64,000 bases of DNA, taken from positions 1,471,609-1,535,608 of the forward strand of contig NC_135567.1 in the NCBI RefSeq assembly GCF_964340395.1. Reading direction: 5' to 3'. This document shows, in pieces, positions 14,401 to 28,500 of the stretch. Each line of letters opens with the position of its first letter. The stretch's first letter is position 1. The notes under the pieces are model-generated. The model saw nothing but the letters and a program-made list of their open reading frames with translations. It ran no database searches and was not told the DNA's origin. Source of the stretch: Glandiceps talaboti. Its lineage: Eukaryota > Hemichordata > Enteropneusta > Spengelidae. The position numbers were made by a program, and so were the translations under genes.

Positions 14401-16432
14401 AGGATTCATCAACACCAGTCCGTAAAAGACGACGACGTGACAGTGGTGGCTCTGATGACGATAAGTTAATTACATCAACACCAGTCCTAAATAACAATAC
14501 CATCAAGAAAGGTAGAGTTGGTACCAAAGTAGCCAATGGGAAGACAGTTTCTCAGTCAGGTGATTGTGGACGACCAAGTAAGGTAGTGAACGGGAAGACT
14601 GCTAATCCAAGCATACCACAGGAAAATGGCAAAACAGAAAATACAGACGAATACAGACAGGGTACGTAACTAATTGAGGAATTTTACGATGTAACCAGTG
14701 TGGATTTTCACTATTTTTAGAGAAAAAGTTGAACCTGAAGGATGTGATTTGACTGATTAGATAACACAATTAATACTAAGCTAAGTCCATTGGATTCTCG
14801 TCTCATTCACCTAATTCTGTCAAAAACACTTACTAATCTGTAACCCACAATGTAAAAATTTGTGAACATTTGTGAATTTTTTTATCAACTTTGTAATAAT
14901 TGACAAAATGGCGACATTCATAACGTTTTAGTCAAGCATCAAGATATTTTGTAAAGATGATAACACGTTATTATGAAGTTGTTTTAGACCTAATAATATC
15001 AACTTACAATATAATAACAAATTGTGGGAAATGGTGTTTGGATGATTTTGGGACATATCTCGCAAAATATAAATATAAATGCCAACAATTTGATTTTCTT
15101 CACGTCAAACTATGTCTGTATACAGTCTACTAATTCTATTGAAAGAAAAATCTGTCAGAAATGTAAAGTATTGACAGTCAGTGTGTGATGAAATTAAACA
15201 CTTTTATTTTGTTGCCAGTAACAACAAGGAGTGCCGTTACCGAGGAGATCACTAGTCCACCACGTACTACACTTCTTGGTACAATATTTTCACCCGTGTT
15301 TCAATTCTTTGGTCATAATGGTGAGTAAAGTTTCAAACTTTGAGTTGAAATATTAAAAACTGTAAATAATAAATTGCAAGTTGTGAAATGAGGTACTTGT
15401 AATATATACAGTAACAAGATATAAATGGGGTATTAGTAATATATACAGTAACAAGATATAAATGAGGTATTAGTAATATATACAGTAACAAGATATAAAT
15501 GAGGTATTAGTAATATATACAGTAACAAGATATAAATGGGGTATTAGTAATATATACAGTAACAAGATATAAATGAGGTATTAGTAATATATACAGTAAC
15601 AAGATATAAATGAGGTATTAGTAATATATACAGTAACAAGATATAAATGAGGTATTAGTAATATATACAGTAACAAGATATAAATGAGGTATTAGTAATA
15701 TATACAGTAACAAGATATAAATGAGGTATTAGTAATATATACAGTAACAAGATATAAATGAGGTATTAGTAATATATACAGTAACAAGATATAAATGAGG
15801 TATTAGTAATACTAAAATCTAATGTTGGGGTTTGTGTGAATATTTTCAATTGAGTTAAAAGTTTGTAAACTTGTACCAGTTTAACACTGCTCATTGTGTT
15901 TCCATGACAACAGGTCTTTCAGAAAATAAAGAGAACCTTGATAACGTAGCAATGAAGTTAGACTTGGATGATGTCGCCATGGATACAGATGAAGTTTTTC
16001 AATCGGATGATGCGGTGGAGTCTACATCATTAGAGGTAGTGAATGGTGAGGTGGGAGAAAAGCTGTCAGACAATAGATGTGAGTTTGTAATTACTACTAC
16101 TCCACTGTACAGGTTAGGATAGACCACATTTTACACTAATAATCAAATTGTCTTTGCCCACTAGTAATTATTAAATACACCCTTGGTAAAACAAAAAGAG
16201 GACTTCTTTAACACTTCGACCTCTGTGCCAGGTTTGAATGAAATTGGATATTGATAATAAAATGAAGTGAGCACATTGTAAGACCCCCTCACAGATATTA
16301 CAAATTTACAGTTTCCTGTACATTCAGTGTTTATTGTATCGTGTTGGGTCCCTGGTAACAGGGAGATATCTGGAAAAATATATTCTGTTTCCTGTACATT
16401 CAGTGTTGTTTTAGGACCATGGTACACACACA

Positions 16433-16516
<84 letters not shown>

Positions 16517-19500
16517 TAGGGAGGAGAGAGAGAGAACTTACAATTGAGCTTCATGTACCGGTATCCTTGCCTATGTCCCTGTTACGTCTCTGACATGGCA
16601 TCCAATTTCATTCAAACCTGGCACAAAGGTTAATGTATATGGGACATATACGTGTCACTTTGTGTCATGATATATGCAAATTTGAGTGTCTCAAAGTTCT
16701 TACCTTTGAATGAAATTTCTTTATGTATTATTATTTTCTATATACAGCTGCCTTTTGCCAAAGTCCATACACCACAGAACTTGTCCCAGAATGCAGTGCT
16801 TCAGTTTCAATGTCAGCTGGCTGCACAGTACCAGATATGACTATGGCTATAACTAACTACAGTGGTAACAGCAATGCCTGTATCCAGACAGATTGTGCTA
16901 TCAATACAGATGAGTTGGTGACAGATGTAGACACAGACGCTATACCTACAATTGATGAAGATGATCTATCTGATTGTAATCTGGAAGAGGAATGGGAAAC
17001 CTTTGATCCGTATGTATTGATGACAGTTGTTCATCAGTTTTTTTATGTGGTCATTTGCATATATGAAGTACTTTGTACTTCTGTCATTTGCATATATGAA
17101 GTACTTTGTACTTGTCATGAAGTACTTTGTATTTCTACTGTCATTTGCATATTTGTGGTAGTTATTATTATAATGACTTTGTTACTTTGTAGCCAATGTT
17201 ATTAACAATGACTCGACTGGTTACTGGTCAGCCATCTAATTCTTGTGTTCCTTTTCCTGCAGATATTACTTTATCAAACATTTGCCACCTCTATCGGAGT
17301 CACAACGTAACAGATCAGCTGTCTTGCCACTTAAAACTAGAAGTTCACCAGAATATTCGTTAGTTTTAGATTTGGTAAGTTGACTAGTGCCCTCTGTGTT
17401 GAATATGTAAATTTCTTCTGTTTTTACAATGGGCTCACTCCGTCCTTGTGTCTGTCCCTTTGACCGTTCATCCGTCTGTAATAATCATCTATCTGACATG
17501 CAATATCCAATGTCATTCAAACCTGGTACAGAGGTGACATATCCAATGTCATTCAAACCTGGTACAGAGGGTGACATATCCAATGTCATTCAAACCTGGT
17601 ACAGAGGGTGACATATCCAATGTCATTCAAACCTGGTACAGAGGGTGACATATCCAATGTCATTCAAACCTGGTACAGAGGTGACATATCCAATGTCATT
17701 CAAACCTGGTACAGAGGGTGACATATCCAATGTCATTCAAACCTGGCACAGAGGGTGACATATCCAATGTCATTCAAACCTGGTACAGAGGGTGACATAT
17801 CCAATGTCATTCAAACCTGGTACAGAGGTGACATATCCAATGTCATTCAAACCTGGTACAGAGGGTGACATATCCAATGTCATTCAAACCTGGTACAGAG
17901 GTGACATATCCAATGTCATTCAAACCTGGTACAGAGGGTGACATATCCAATGTCATTCAAACCTGGTACAGAGGATGACATATCCAATGTCATTCAAACC
18001 TGGCACAGAGGTGACATATCCAATGTCATTCAAACCTGGTACAGAGGGTGACATATCCAATGTCATTCAAACCTGGTACAGGGGGTGACATATCCAATGT
18101 CATTCAAAGCCTTCTGTATACATAGATGGAGAGGGTTGAATAACTTCATAACCAGATTTAATCTGAATGCCTTCTGTATACATAGATGGAGAGAGTTGAA
18201 TAACTTCATAACCAGATTTAAACTGAATGCCTTCTGTATACATAGATGGAGAGGGTTGAATAACTTCATAACCAGATTTAAACAGAATGCCTTCTGTATA
18301 CATAGATGGAGAGGGTTGAATAACTTCATAACCATAGATTTAAAGTGAATGCCTTCTGTATACATAGTTGGAGAGGGTTGAATAACTTCATAACCATAGA
18401 TTTAAAGTGAATGCCTTCTGTATACATAGTTGGAGAGGGTTGAATAACTTCATAACCAGATTTAAACTGAATGCCTTCTGTATACATAGATGGAGAGGGT
18501 TGAATAACTTCATAACCAGATTTAAACTGAATGCCTTCTGTATACATAGATGGAGAGGGTTGAATAACTTCATAACCAGATTTAAAGTGAATGCCTTCTG
18601 TATACATAGATGGAGAGGGTTGAATAACTTCATAACCATAGATTTAAACTGAATGCCTTCTGTATACATAGATGGAGAGGGTTGAATAACTTCATAACCA
18701 GATTTAAAGTGAATGCCTTCTGTATACATAGATGGAGAGGGTTGAATAACTTCATAACCAGATTTAAACTGAATGCCTTCTGTATACATAGATGGAGAGG
18801 GTTGAATAACTTCATAACCATAGATTTAAAGTGAATGCCTTCTGTATACATAGATGGAGAGGGTTGAATAACTTCATAACCATAGATTTAAAGTGAATGC
18901 CTTCTGTATACATAGATGGAGAGGGTTGAATAACTTCATAACCATAGATTTAAAGTGAATGCCTTCTGTATACATAGATGGAGAGGGTTGAATAACTTCA
19001 TAACCAGATTTAAACTGAATGCCTTCTGTATACATAGATGGAGAGGGTTGAATAACTTCATAACCAGATTTAAAGTGAATGCCTTCTGTATACATAGATG
19101 GAGGGGGTTGAATAACTTCATAACCAGATTTAAAGTGAATGCCTTCTGTATACATAGATGGAGAGGGTTGAATAACTTCATAACCATAGATTTAAAGTGA
19201 ATGCCTTCTGTATACATAGATGGAGGGGGTTGAATAACTTCATAACCAGATTTAAAGTGAATGCCTTCTGTATACATAGATGGAGGGGGTTGAATAACTT
19301 CATAACCAGATTTAAAGTGAATGCCTTCTGTATACATAGATGGAGGGGGTTGAATAACTTCATAACCATAGATTTAAAGTGAATGCCTTCTGTATACATA
19401 GATGGAGGGGGTTGAATAACTTCATAACCAGATTTAAACTGAATGCCTTCTGTATACATAGATGGAGAGGGTTGAATAACTTCATAACCAGATTTAAAGT

Positions 19501-22500
19501 GAATGCCTTCTGTATACATAGATGGAGAGGGTTGAATAACTTCATAACCAGATTTAAAGTGAATGCCTTCTGTATACATAGATGGAGAGGGTTGAATAAC
19601 TTCATAACCATAGATTTAAAGTGAATGCCTTCTGTATACATAGATGGAGAGGGTTGAATAACTTCATAACCAGATTTAAACTGAATGCCTTCTGTATACA
19701 TAGATGGAGAGGGTTGAATAACTTCATAACCATAGATTTAAAGTGAATGCTTTCTGTATACATAGATGGAGAGGGTTGAATAACTTCATAACCAGATTTA
19801 AACTGAATGCCTTCTGTATACATAGATGGAGATGTTTGAATAACTTCATAACCAGATTTAAACTGAATGCCTTCTGTATACATAGATGGAGGGGGTTGAA
19901 TAACTTCATAACCAGATTTAAACTGAATGCCTTTTGTATACATAGATGGAGGGGGTTGAATAACTTCATAACCAGATTTAAACTGAATGCCTTCTGTATA
20001 CATAGATGGAGAGGGTTGAATAACTTCATAACCAGATTTAAACTGAATGCCTTTTGTATACATAGATGGAGAGGGTTGAATAACTTCATAACCAGATTTA
20101 AACTGAATGCCTTTTGTATACATAGAAGGAGAGGGTTGAATAACTTCATAACCAGATTTAAACTGAATGCCTTCTGTATACATAGATGGAGAGGGTTGAA
20201 TAACTTCATAACCAGATTTAAACTGAATGCCTTCTGTATACATAGATGGAGAGGGTTGAATAACTTCATAACCAGATTTAAACTGAATGCCTTCTGTATA
20301 CATAGATGGAGAGGGTTGAATAACTTCATAACCAGATTTAAAGTGAATGCCTTCTGTATACATAGATGGAGAGGGTTGAATAACTTCATAACCAGATTTA
20401 AACTGAATGCCTTCTGTATACATAGATGGAGAGGGTTGAATAACTTCATAACCATAGATTTAAAGTGAATGCCTTCTGTATACATAGATGGAGAGGGTTG
20501 AATAACTTCATAACCAGATTTAAACTGAATGCCTTCTGTATACATAGATTGAGGGGGTTGAATAACTTCATAACCAGATTTAAACTGAATGCCTTCTGTA
20601 TACATAGATGGAGAGGGTTGAATAACTTCATAACCAGATTTAAACTGAATGCCTTCTGTATACATAGATGGAGAGGGTTGAATAACTTCATAACCAGATT
20701 TAAACTGAATGCCTTCTGTATACATAGATGGAGAGGGTTGAATAACTTCATAACCATAGATTTAAAGTGAATGCCTTCTGTATACATAGATGGAGAGGGT
20801 TGAATAACTTCATAACCAGATTTAAACTGAATGCCTTCTGTATACATAGATTGAGGGGGTTGAATAACTTCATAACCAGATTTAAACTGAATGCCTTCTG
20901 TATACATAGATGGAGAGGGTTGAATAACTTCATAACCAGATTTAAACTGAATGCCTTCTGTATACATAGATGGAGAGGGTTGAATAACTTCATAACCATA
21001 GATTTAAAGTGAATGCCTTCTGTATACATAGATTGAGAGGGTTGAATAACTTCATAACCAGATTTAAACTGAATGCCTTCTGTATACATAGATTGAGAGG
21101 GTTGAATAACTTCATAACCATAGATTTAAAGTGAATGCCTTCTGTATACATAGATTGAGAGGGTTGAATAACTTCATAACCAGATTTAAACTGAATGCCT
21201 TCTGTATACATAGATGGAGAGGGTTGAATAACTTCATAACCAGATTTAAACTGAATGCCTTCTGTATACATAGATGGAGAGGGTTGAATAACTTCATAAC
21301 CATAGATTTAAACTGAATGCCTTCTGTATACATAGATGGAGAGGGTTGAATAACTTCATAACCAGATTTAAACTGAATGCCTTCTGTATACATAGATGGA
21401 GAGGGTTGAATAACTTCATAACCATAGATTTAAAGTGAATGCCTTCTGTATACATAGATGGAGAGGGTTGAATAACTTCATAACCAGATTTAAACTGAAT
21501 GCCTTCTGTATACATAGATGGAGAGGGTTGAATAACTTCATAACCAGATTTAAAGTGAATGCCTTCTGTATACATAGATGGAGAGGGTTGAATAACTTCA
21601 TAACCAGATTTAAACTGAATGCCTTCTGTTAGAGCAAAGTCTTTATATAATTATTGGAATACAACAGAACATATGTGATTAGTTATCTTCAAATGGAAAT
21701 GTATCTGTGTTGGTATAGCATAGTACTCAATTTAACTTTTGTTCCAAACACAATTTTGAAAATTTTAGCTGAAATTTTTGACTGCACACTTCAGTGTTTG
21801 TCGGCAGATTACCCACAATTCAGTGCACATGACCTAACAGATCTTTCCGCAGATTACCTACAATTCAATGCACATGACCTAACAGATCTTTCCGCAGATT
21901 ACCTACAATTCAATGCACATGACCTAATAGCTCTTTCAGCAGATTACCCACAATTCAATGCACATGACCTAATAGATCTTTCAGCAGATTACCCACAATT
22001 CAATGCACATGACCTAATAGATCTTTCAGCAGATTACCCACAATTCAATGCACATGGCCTAATAGATCTTTCCGCAGATTACCCACAATTCAATGCATAT
22101 GACCTAATAGATCTTTCAGCAGATTACCCACAATTCAATGCACATGACCTAATAGATCTTTCAGCAGATTACCCACAATTCAATGCACATGACCTAATAG
22201 ATCTTTCCGCAGATTACCCACAATTCAGTACATGTGACCTAATAGATCTTTCAGCAGATTACCCACAATTCAGTACACATGACCTAATAGATCTTTCAGT
22301 AGATTACCCATAATTCAGTGCATGTGACCTAATAGATCTTTCAGCAGATTACCCACAATTCAGTACACGTGACCTAATAGATCTTTCCGCAGATTACCCA
22401 CAATTCAATGCACATGACCTAATAGATCTTTCAGCAGATTACCCACAATTCAGTACACGTGACCTAATAGATCTTTCAGCAGATTACCCATAATTCAGTA

Positions 22501-25500
22501 CATGTGAATTAATAGATCTGGTTGCCTATAGCTGCATTTTAATGTGTAGTTGTTTTTATTTCAGGATGAAACTCTCGTCCATTGTAGTTTGAATGAGTTA
22601 GAAGATGCTCACCTAACATTCCCTGTAGTGTTCCAGGACACAACCTATCAGGTGAGTCCTCTCATCTTGTAATGAGTCAAAGGTCATCCAATCAAATACA
22701 CTATTTCATACTGCTCACCTAACATTCCCTGTAGTGTTCCAGGACACAACCTATCAGGTGAGTCCTCTCATCTTGTAATGAGTCAAAGGTCATCCAATCA
22801 AATACACTATTTCATACTGCTCACCTAACATTCCCTGTAGTGTTCCAGGTAGTAAGTGTTAATTTATTTGTTAGTCATGGATTCTATGAACCTTATGTTT
22901 GTTCTTGTGACAGGTATTTGTGAGGACAAGGCCGTTCTTCAAGGAATTCCTGGACAGAGTGTCTCAGCTATTTGAAGTCATCCTGTTCACTGCTTCAAAG
23001 AAAGTGTACGCTGATAAACTGTTCAACTTACTAGATCCTGAGAAGAAGTGGGTTAAGTAAGTTTCACCCTCATTTTATACCTTACCCCCCTACTCTTGCA
23101 AATGGATTAGACCACTAATAAAAGAGAATGGCGTAAACAAGTGATGTGAGAGTTTTGGTAGGAAGGACTATATTTTATTTTGTGAGATAGTATCACATAT
23201 ATCACCTCCAAACATTAGTACAGGATATAGTTTCTGGTTGTACTATTTATGTCATAGTCATGACAACACATTTATGTCAGTGGTTCTATGTCATCGTCAT
23301 GACAACACATCTATGTCAGTGGTTCTATGTCATCGTCATGACAACACATTTATGTCAGTGGTTCTGTCATCGTCATGACAACACATTTATGTCAGTGGTT
23401 ATATGTCATCATCATGACAACACATTTATGTCAGTGGTTCTATGTCATCGTCATGACAACACATTTATGTCAGTGGTTATATGTCATCGTCATGACAACA
23501 CATTTTTGTCAGTGGTTCTATGTATTTGTCATGACATTTGTGTGCTATTTCTACATACAGATATCGGCTATTCAGAGAGCACTGTGTATGTGTACAGGGC
23601 AACTACATCAAAGACCTGTCAATACTTGGCAGAGATTTATCTAAAGTCATCATTGTGGACAACTCACCACAAGCATTTGGATATCAGGTATGTGACAATG
23701 CTCACATGCAAAGGGGTCTGGGTAACCAAGACTAGATTATTTGTAGTTGTAGTAATACCTGATACAGGGTGATTGGAAGGATAGCCTTCCTGTAAGGGTC
23801 TGGGTAACCAAGACTAGATTATTTGTAGTTGTGGTAATACCAATCTGATTAAAATCCGATGTGGTGAAAGCGGCTAGATGTCCTTATTTACCTCTATTCA
23901 TCGTGTTGTGACGTTTGTTTTGTTCGGAGTGATCGCCGCCTTCCCACATCTGAACCGGTGTAATCTACAATCCCATTGAACGTGGACAATATTGTAAGGA
24001 TTTTTCAACCAATCAGCACGTTTCTTTCAAAATCATTTAGATATACAGTTGCCACCACCGACGCATCGGGTCCTTAACATAATGCCAAGTTAAAGTTATC
24101 ATGTTTAGTCTAACAGGCAGGGGGATTCTTGTCATATACACAGTGAAGCCTTTAGTAGGCACCCAGCCAGGCCGTAGTTACTCTTTGTATCATCATGTGC
24201 ATTTGATCTTGAAGTAGACTTTCGACTTGAAGGAAATGGCACCATGTGTGTACACTGTATGAGCGAGTCAACTACTTATTTTATTATACATGGTTTTTAT
24301 ACATTTTATTTTATTATACAAACATAATTCCTGGGGGGGGGGGGGGGGGTAAGATTGTCGTTTTTCGCGTGCGTCAAAATCACTACAGCCTACAGGGATA
24401 TTTAATTCATACTAAGATGGAATCAAAACAGGCAATTTTGCTACTCTTGAAAATGACAGTCAGAAACTTTGCCGACATACACGGAGTGAGATGCATGTTG
24501 TTCTAAAATAACCGTATGGCCAAGTAACCCAGCTGGCCAGGGAGTGATGTACAATTAATGAATGACAAAAACAACCAGTGCATGAATGCTGCGAAAACAT
24601 GATTTTATTATTCACTCACACCTTAACAGAAGTTCCTGAATTCAAGAGACTGTTTTTCTGTTTGTCCGGTCATCACACGAACGCACGTGTCAACCAATTT
24701 CGTGCGACTAGGATCAATACTAGTAAGCGTACAACTCAAGCAAGTCATTACTGATTACACATTAGACATTACCTCATTTACTTGTACGACAACTCTTGGT
24801 TTTTAAAACGTCCTATATAGCTTTACGTTTTAGGATTACCTAATGCCAAATTCTAGACTAGACGGGTAGCTGTTTAGACACGATGCGATTCATAGCACAC
24901 AAATATAAATACGGCACTCCACTACGTATACGTAGGTAACGTCATGTGATCTTGTCTGTCAACGAAAGTTAACGAAGGCACAGTATACGTGCACATGATC
25001 AGAGCCGATCGTTCAACAGTGTTCAATCGTAGTCGCAACTTTTAAAGGACGTACATTCATGATAATTGATTTGAATGGACGTTACCAAAATCCACCTACA
25101 CGCAGGGATCTCCTCACGCTGGACGGCACCGGACGCTAGCGTCCGGGACTCAGTCTTGGCGACCACTACTCAAAGTTGCCGTCCACCACCTTCAATAGGT
25201 TACCATTCGACACCCCACACACACTCACTTTAATAATTGTACTTTCATTTTCTGCCCACATGGGCGTATCCATTTAAAAGATAATGAAGTATTAAAATGT
25301 CTTTGAGAAACGAACAATGTAGACGTGAACTGACAACAGCTGACGCTATACGTTATACATTGATATCTCGTGTACAGTGAGTACGTGTGAATTACATGGC
25401 AAACACGATGCTACAGACTTTCGACTACCATTCTTCAGCGTCATAAAAAAAGTATAACAGCCTCGTATACCTTTTATAAAGTGTTGACGTTGTGTCCGAT

Positions 25501-28500
25501 CATTAGTTTTCTGTTCAATTTTACTCTGAAAACACTTTTAGTTAGTAGTTTGACATCGTACATCGCACGACGATGACAACATGTAATTTCCAAAATGGCG
25601 GGTGGTGACGTCACAAACTATCGCGATGTCTCATGTATCACGAGATTTCGTCTAAACGCAATGCGTATGTGTGGGTATACGCAACTTTTTAGAGCAATCG
25701 TCTTTGGATATTTAGTATGAAACAACTTTAGCTTTTCTGAGAAAACTAATCAAAAAATGTGATTTAAAAAAATCGATGTACAAAGATTGAGATTAGAGTT
25801 ATAAATCTGTAGAGAAATAAAAGTTGGTTTTAACTTTTTTGTTAGCAACTTTGATCACACACCATGTACTTTGAGTGTACCATTAATTTATTAATTATGC
25901 AAATTAGCATGAATATTAATTAGTGTCCGGGACTACTCTCAAGCTGGGGAGAACCCTGCCTACACGAAGGTTCTAAGTTAGGCTATGTTGGGGTATAACG
26001 TGAAACTAATACGAATGTAAATCCGGAAATTACCGATGAGATGTCACATGTTTGACGTGACGTGAAGTGACCTCGAAAACTTGGACTAAATTGTCGTAGA
26101 TAGCGTGGTATTGCGAATGTTTATTTCGGCACTAGCGACAAGTTGATCGTTCGACTGATGTTGATTCAATCCTTCTATTAACGTGAAAGTCAAAAGTTCG
26201 GTCGCCTGAAATAATTATTCAGCAATAGTTTAGTAATTCCAAACGGATTTGTAGATGTTTGTAGATGATAGTTGAAACATGCATGTCAAAGGCGTGGTCA
26301 ACGTGTTCGTCACTGTCGCGGTGCGATGTCACAGTCAAAATCAACTTGTATAAATTACGGAAGCATGCGAATATATAGACTCGACATAAACAACTTGGAG
26401 GCTAAAAAGCATGAGAACTGGTAAATACAATTTCTAGTTGAAACTATGTTTTGCAGAGACAGTTAAATGTTTTACAATTTGAATTGCAATGTTGCTACCC
26501 AGTGAAAATGGTTACTTCATCCGATCTAATCTTTGGAATGGCCTTTAATGGGAAGTGGTGTCCTGCTGTTTGCAAAACATCCATTTCAATTTCTCCAGTG
26601 TTTGAAGCTGCCAACGTAACGATCGTCCTAATTGGCTATTCAAAAGCGCGAGATTTAAACGGGATTGTAGATTACACCGGTTCAGATGTGGGAAGGCGGC
26701 GATCACTCCGAACAAAACAAACGTCACAACACGATGAATAGAGGTAAATAAGGACATCTAGCCGCTTTCACCACATCGGATTTTAATCAGATTGTGGTAA
26801 TACCTAATATGGGGTGATTGGAAGGATAGCCATCCTGTAAGGGTCTGGGTAACCAAGACTAGATTATTTATAGTTGTGGTAATACCTAATCTGGGGTGAT
26901 TAGAAGGATAGCCTTCCTGTAAGGGTCTGGGTAACCAAGACTAGATTATTTGTAGTTGTGGTAATACCTAATATGGGGTGATTAGAAGGATAGCCTTCCT
27001 GTAAGGGTCTGGGTAACCAAGACTAGATTATTTGTAGTTGTGGTAATACCTAATATGGGGTGATTGGAAGGATAGCCATCCTGTAAGGGTCTGGGTAACC
27101 AAGACTAGATTATTTGTAGTTGTGGTAATACCTAATCTGGGGTGATTAGAAGGGTAGCCTTCCTGTAAGGGTCTGGGTAACCAAGACTAGATTATTTGTA
27201 GTTTTGGTAATACCTAATCTGGGGTGATTAGAAGGATAGCCTTCCTGTAAGGGTCTGGGTAACCAAGACTAGATTATTTGTAGTTGTAGTAATACCTAAT
27301 CTGGGGTGATTAGAAGGATAGCCTTCCTGTAAGGGTCTGGGTAACCAAGACTAGATTATTTGTAGTTGTGGTAATACCTAATATAGGGTGATTAGAAGGA
27401 TAGCCTTCCTGTAAGGGTCTGGGTAACCAAGACTAGATTATTTGTAGTTGTGGTAATACCTAATATAGGGTGATTAGAAGGATAGCCTTCCTGTAAGGGT
27501 CTGGGTAACCAAGACTAGATTATTTGTAGTTGTGGTAATACCTAATCTGGGGTGATTAGAAGGATAGCCTTCCTGTAAGGGTCTGGGTAACCAAGACTAG
27601 ATTATTTGTAGTTGTGGTAATACCTAATCTGGGGTGATTAGAAGGATAGCCTTCCTGTAAGGGTCTGGGTAACCAAGACTAGATTATTTGTAGTTGTGGT
27701 AATACCTAATATGGGGTGATTAGAAGGATAGCCTTCCTGTAAGGGTCTGGGTAACCAAGACTAGATTATTTGTGTAGTTGTGGTAATACCTAATCTGTAG
27801 TGATTGGAAGGATAGCCTTCCTGTAAGGGTCTGGGTAACCAAGACTAGATTATTTGTAGTTATGGTAATACCTAATATGGGGTGATTGGAAGGATAGCCT
27901 TCCTGTAAGGGTCTGGGTAACCAAGACTAGATTATTTGTAGTTGTGGTAATACCTAATCTGAGGTGATTGGAAGGATAGCTTTCCTGTAAGGGTCTGGGT
28001 AACCAAAACTAGATTATTTGTAGTTGTGGTAATACCTAATATGGGGTGATTAGAAGGATAGCCTTCCTGTAAGGGTCTGGGTAACCAAGACTAGATTATT
28101 TGTAGTTGTGGTAATACCTAATATAGGGTGATTAGAAGGGTAGCCTTCCTGTAAGGGTCTGGGTAACCAAGACTAGATTATTTGTAGTTATGGTAATACC
28201 TAATATGGGGTGATTAGAAGGATAGCTTTCCTGTAAGGGTCTGGGTAACCAAGACTAGATTATTTGTAGTTGTAGTAATACCTAATATGGGGTGATTAGA
28301 AGGATAGCCTTCCTGTAAGGGTCTGGGTAACCAAGACTAGATTATTTGTAGTTGTGGTAATACCTAATCTGGGGTGATTGGAAGGATAGCCTTCCTGTAA
28401 GGGTCTGGGTAACCAAGACTAGATTATTTGTAGTTATGGTAATACCTAATATGGGGTGATTAGAAGGATAGCCTTCCTGTAAGGGTCTGGGTAACCAAGA

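Larger units (their letters stand above)
23842..26793. mobile_element. Long-TIR DNA transposon (MULE-like), non-autonomous, with nested insertion
   Basis: Perfect 133-bp terminal inverted repeats (23842-23974 and 26661-26793) beginning AATCTGATTAAAATCCG. Flanked by an 11-bp direct repeat GTGGTAATACC (23831-23841, 26794-26804), consistent with the 9-11 bp target duplications of Mutator-like elements. It interrupts the 82-bp satellite of CTDSPL2 intron 10. Internal sequence has no transposase-sized ORF. A second element (25103-25958) sits inside. Superfamily is inferred from TSD and TIR lengths only. Confidence 0.75.

Noticed and set aside
9935-14669. 462- and 795-codon [16 protein letters not shown] repeat proteins
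   Set aside because: Intron 2 satellite reading through in frame with exons 2 and 3; a transposon and splice sites explain the limits.
17500-21632. CRISPR-like repeat arrays
   Set aside because: All arrays are head-to-tail satellites without unique spacers, in spliced eukaryotic genes.
26451-26757. Short ORFs as a transposase fragment
   Set aside because: They overlap the 133-bp TIR of the long-TIR element and show no transposase motif.
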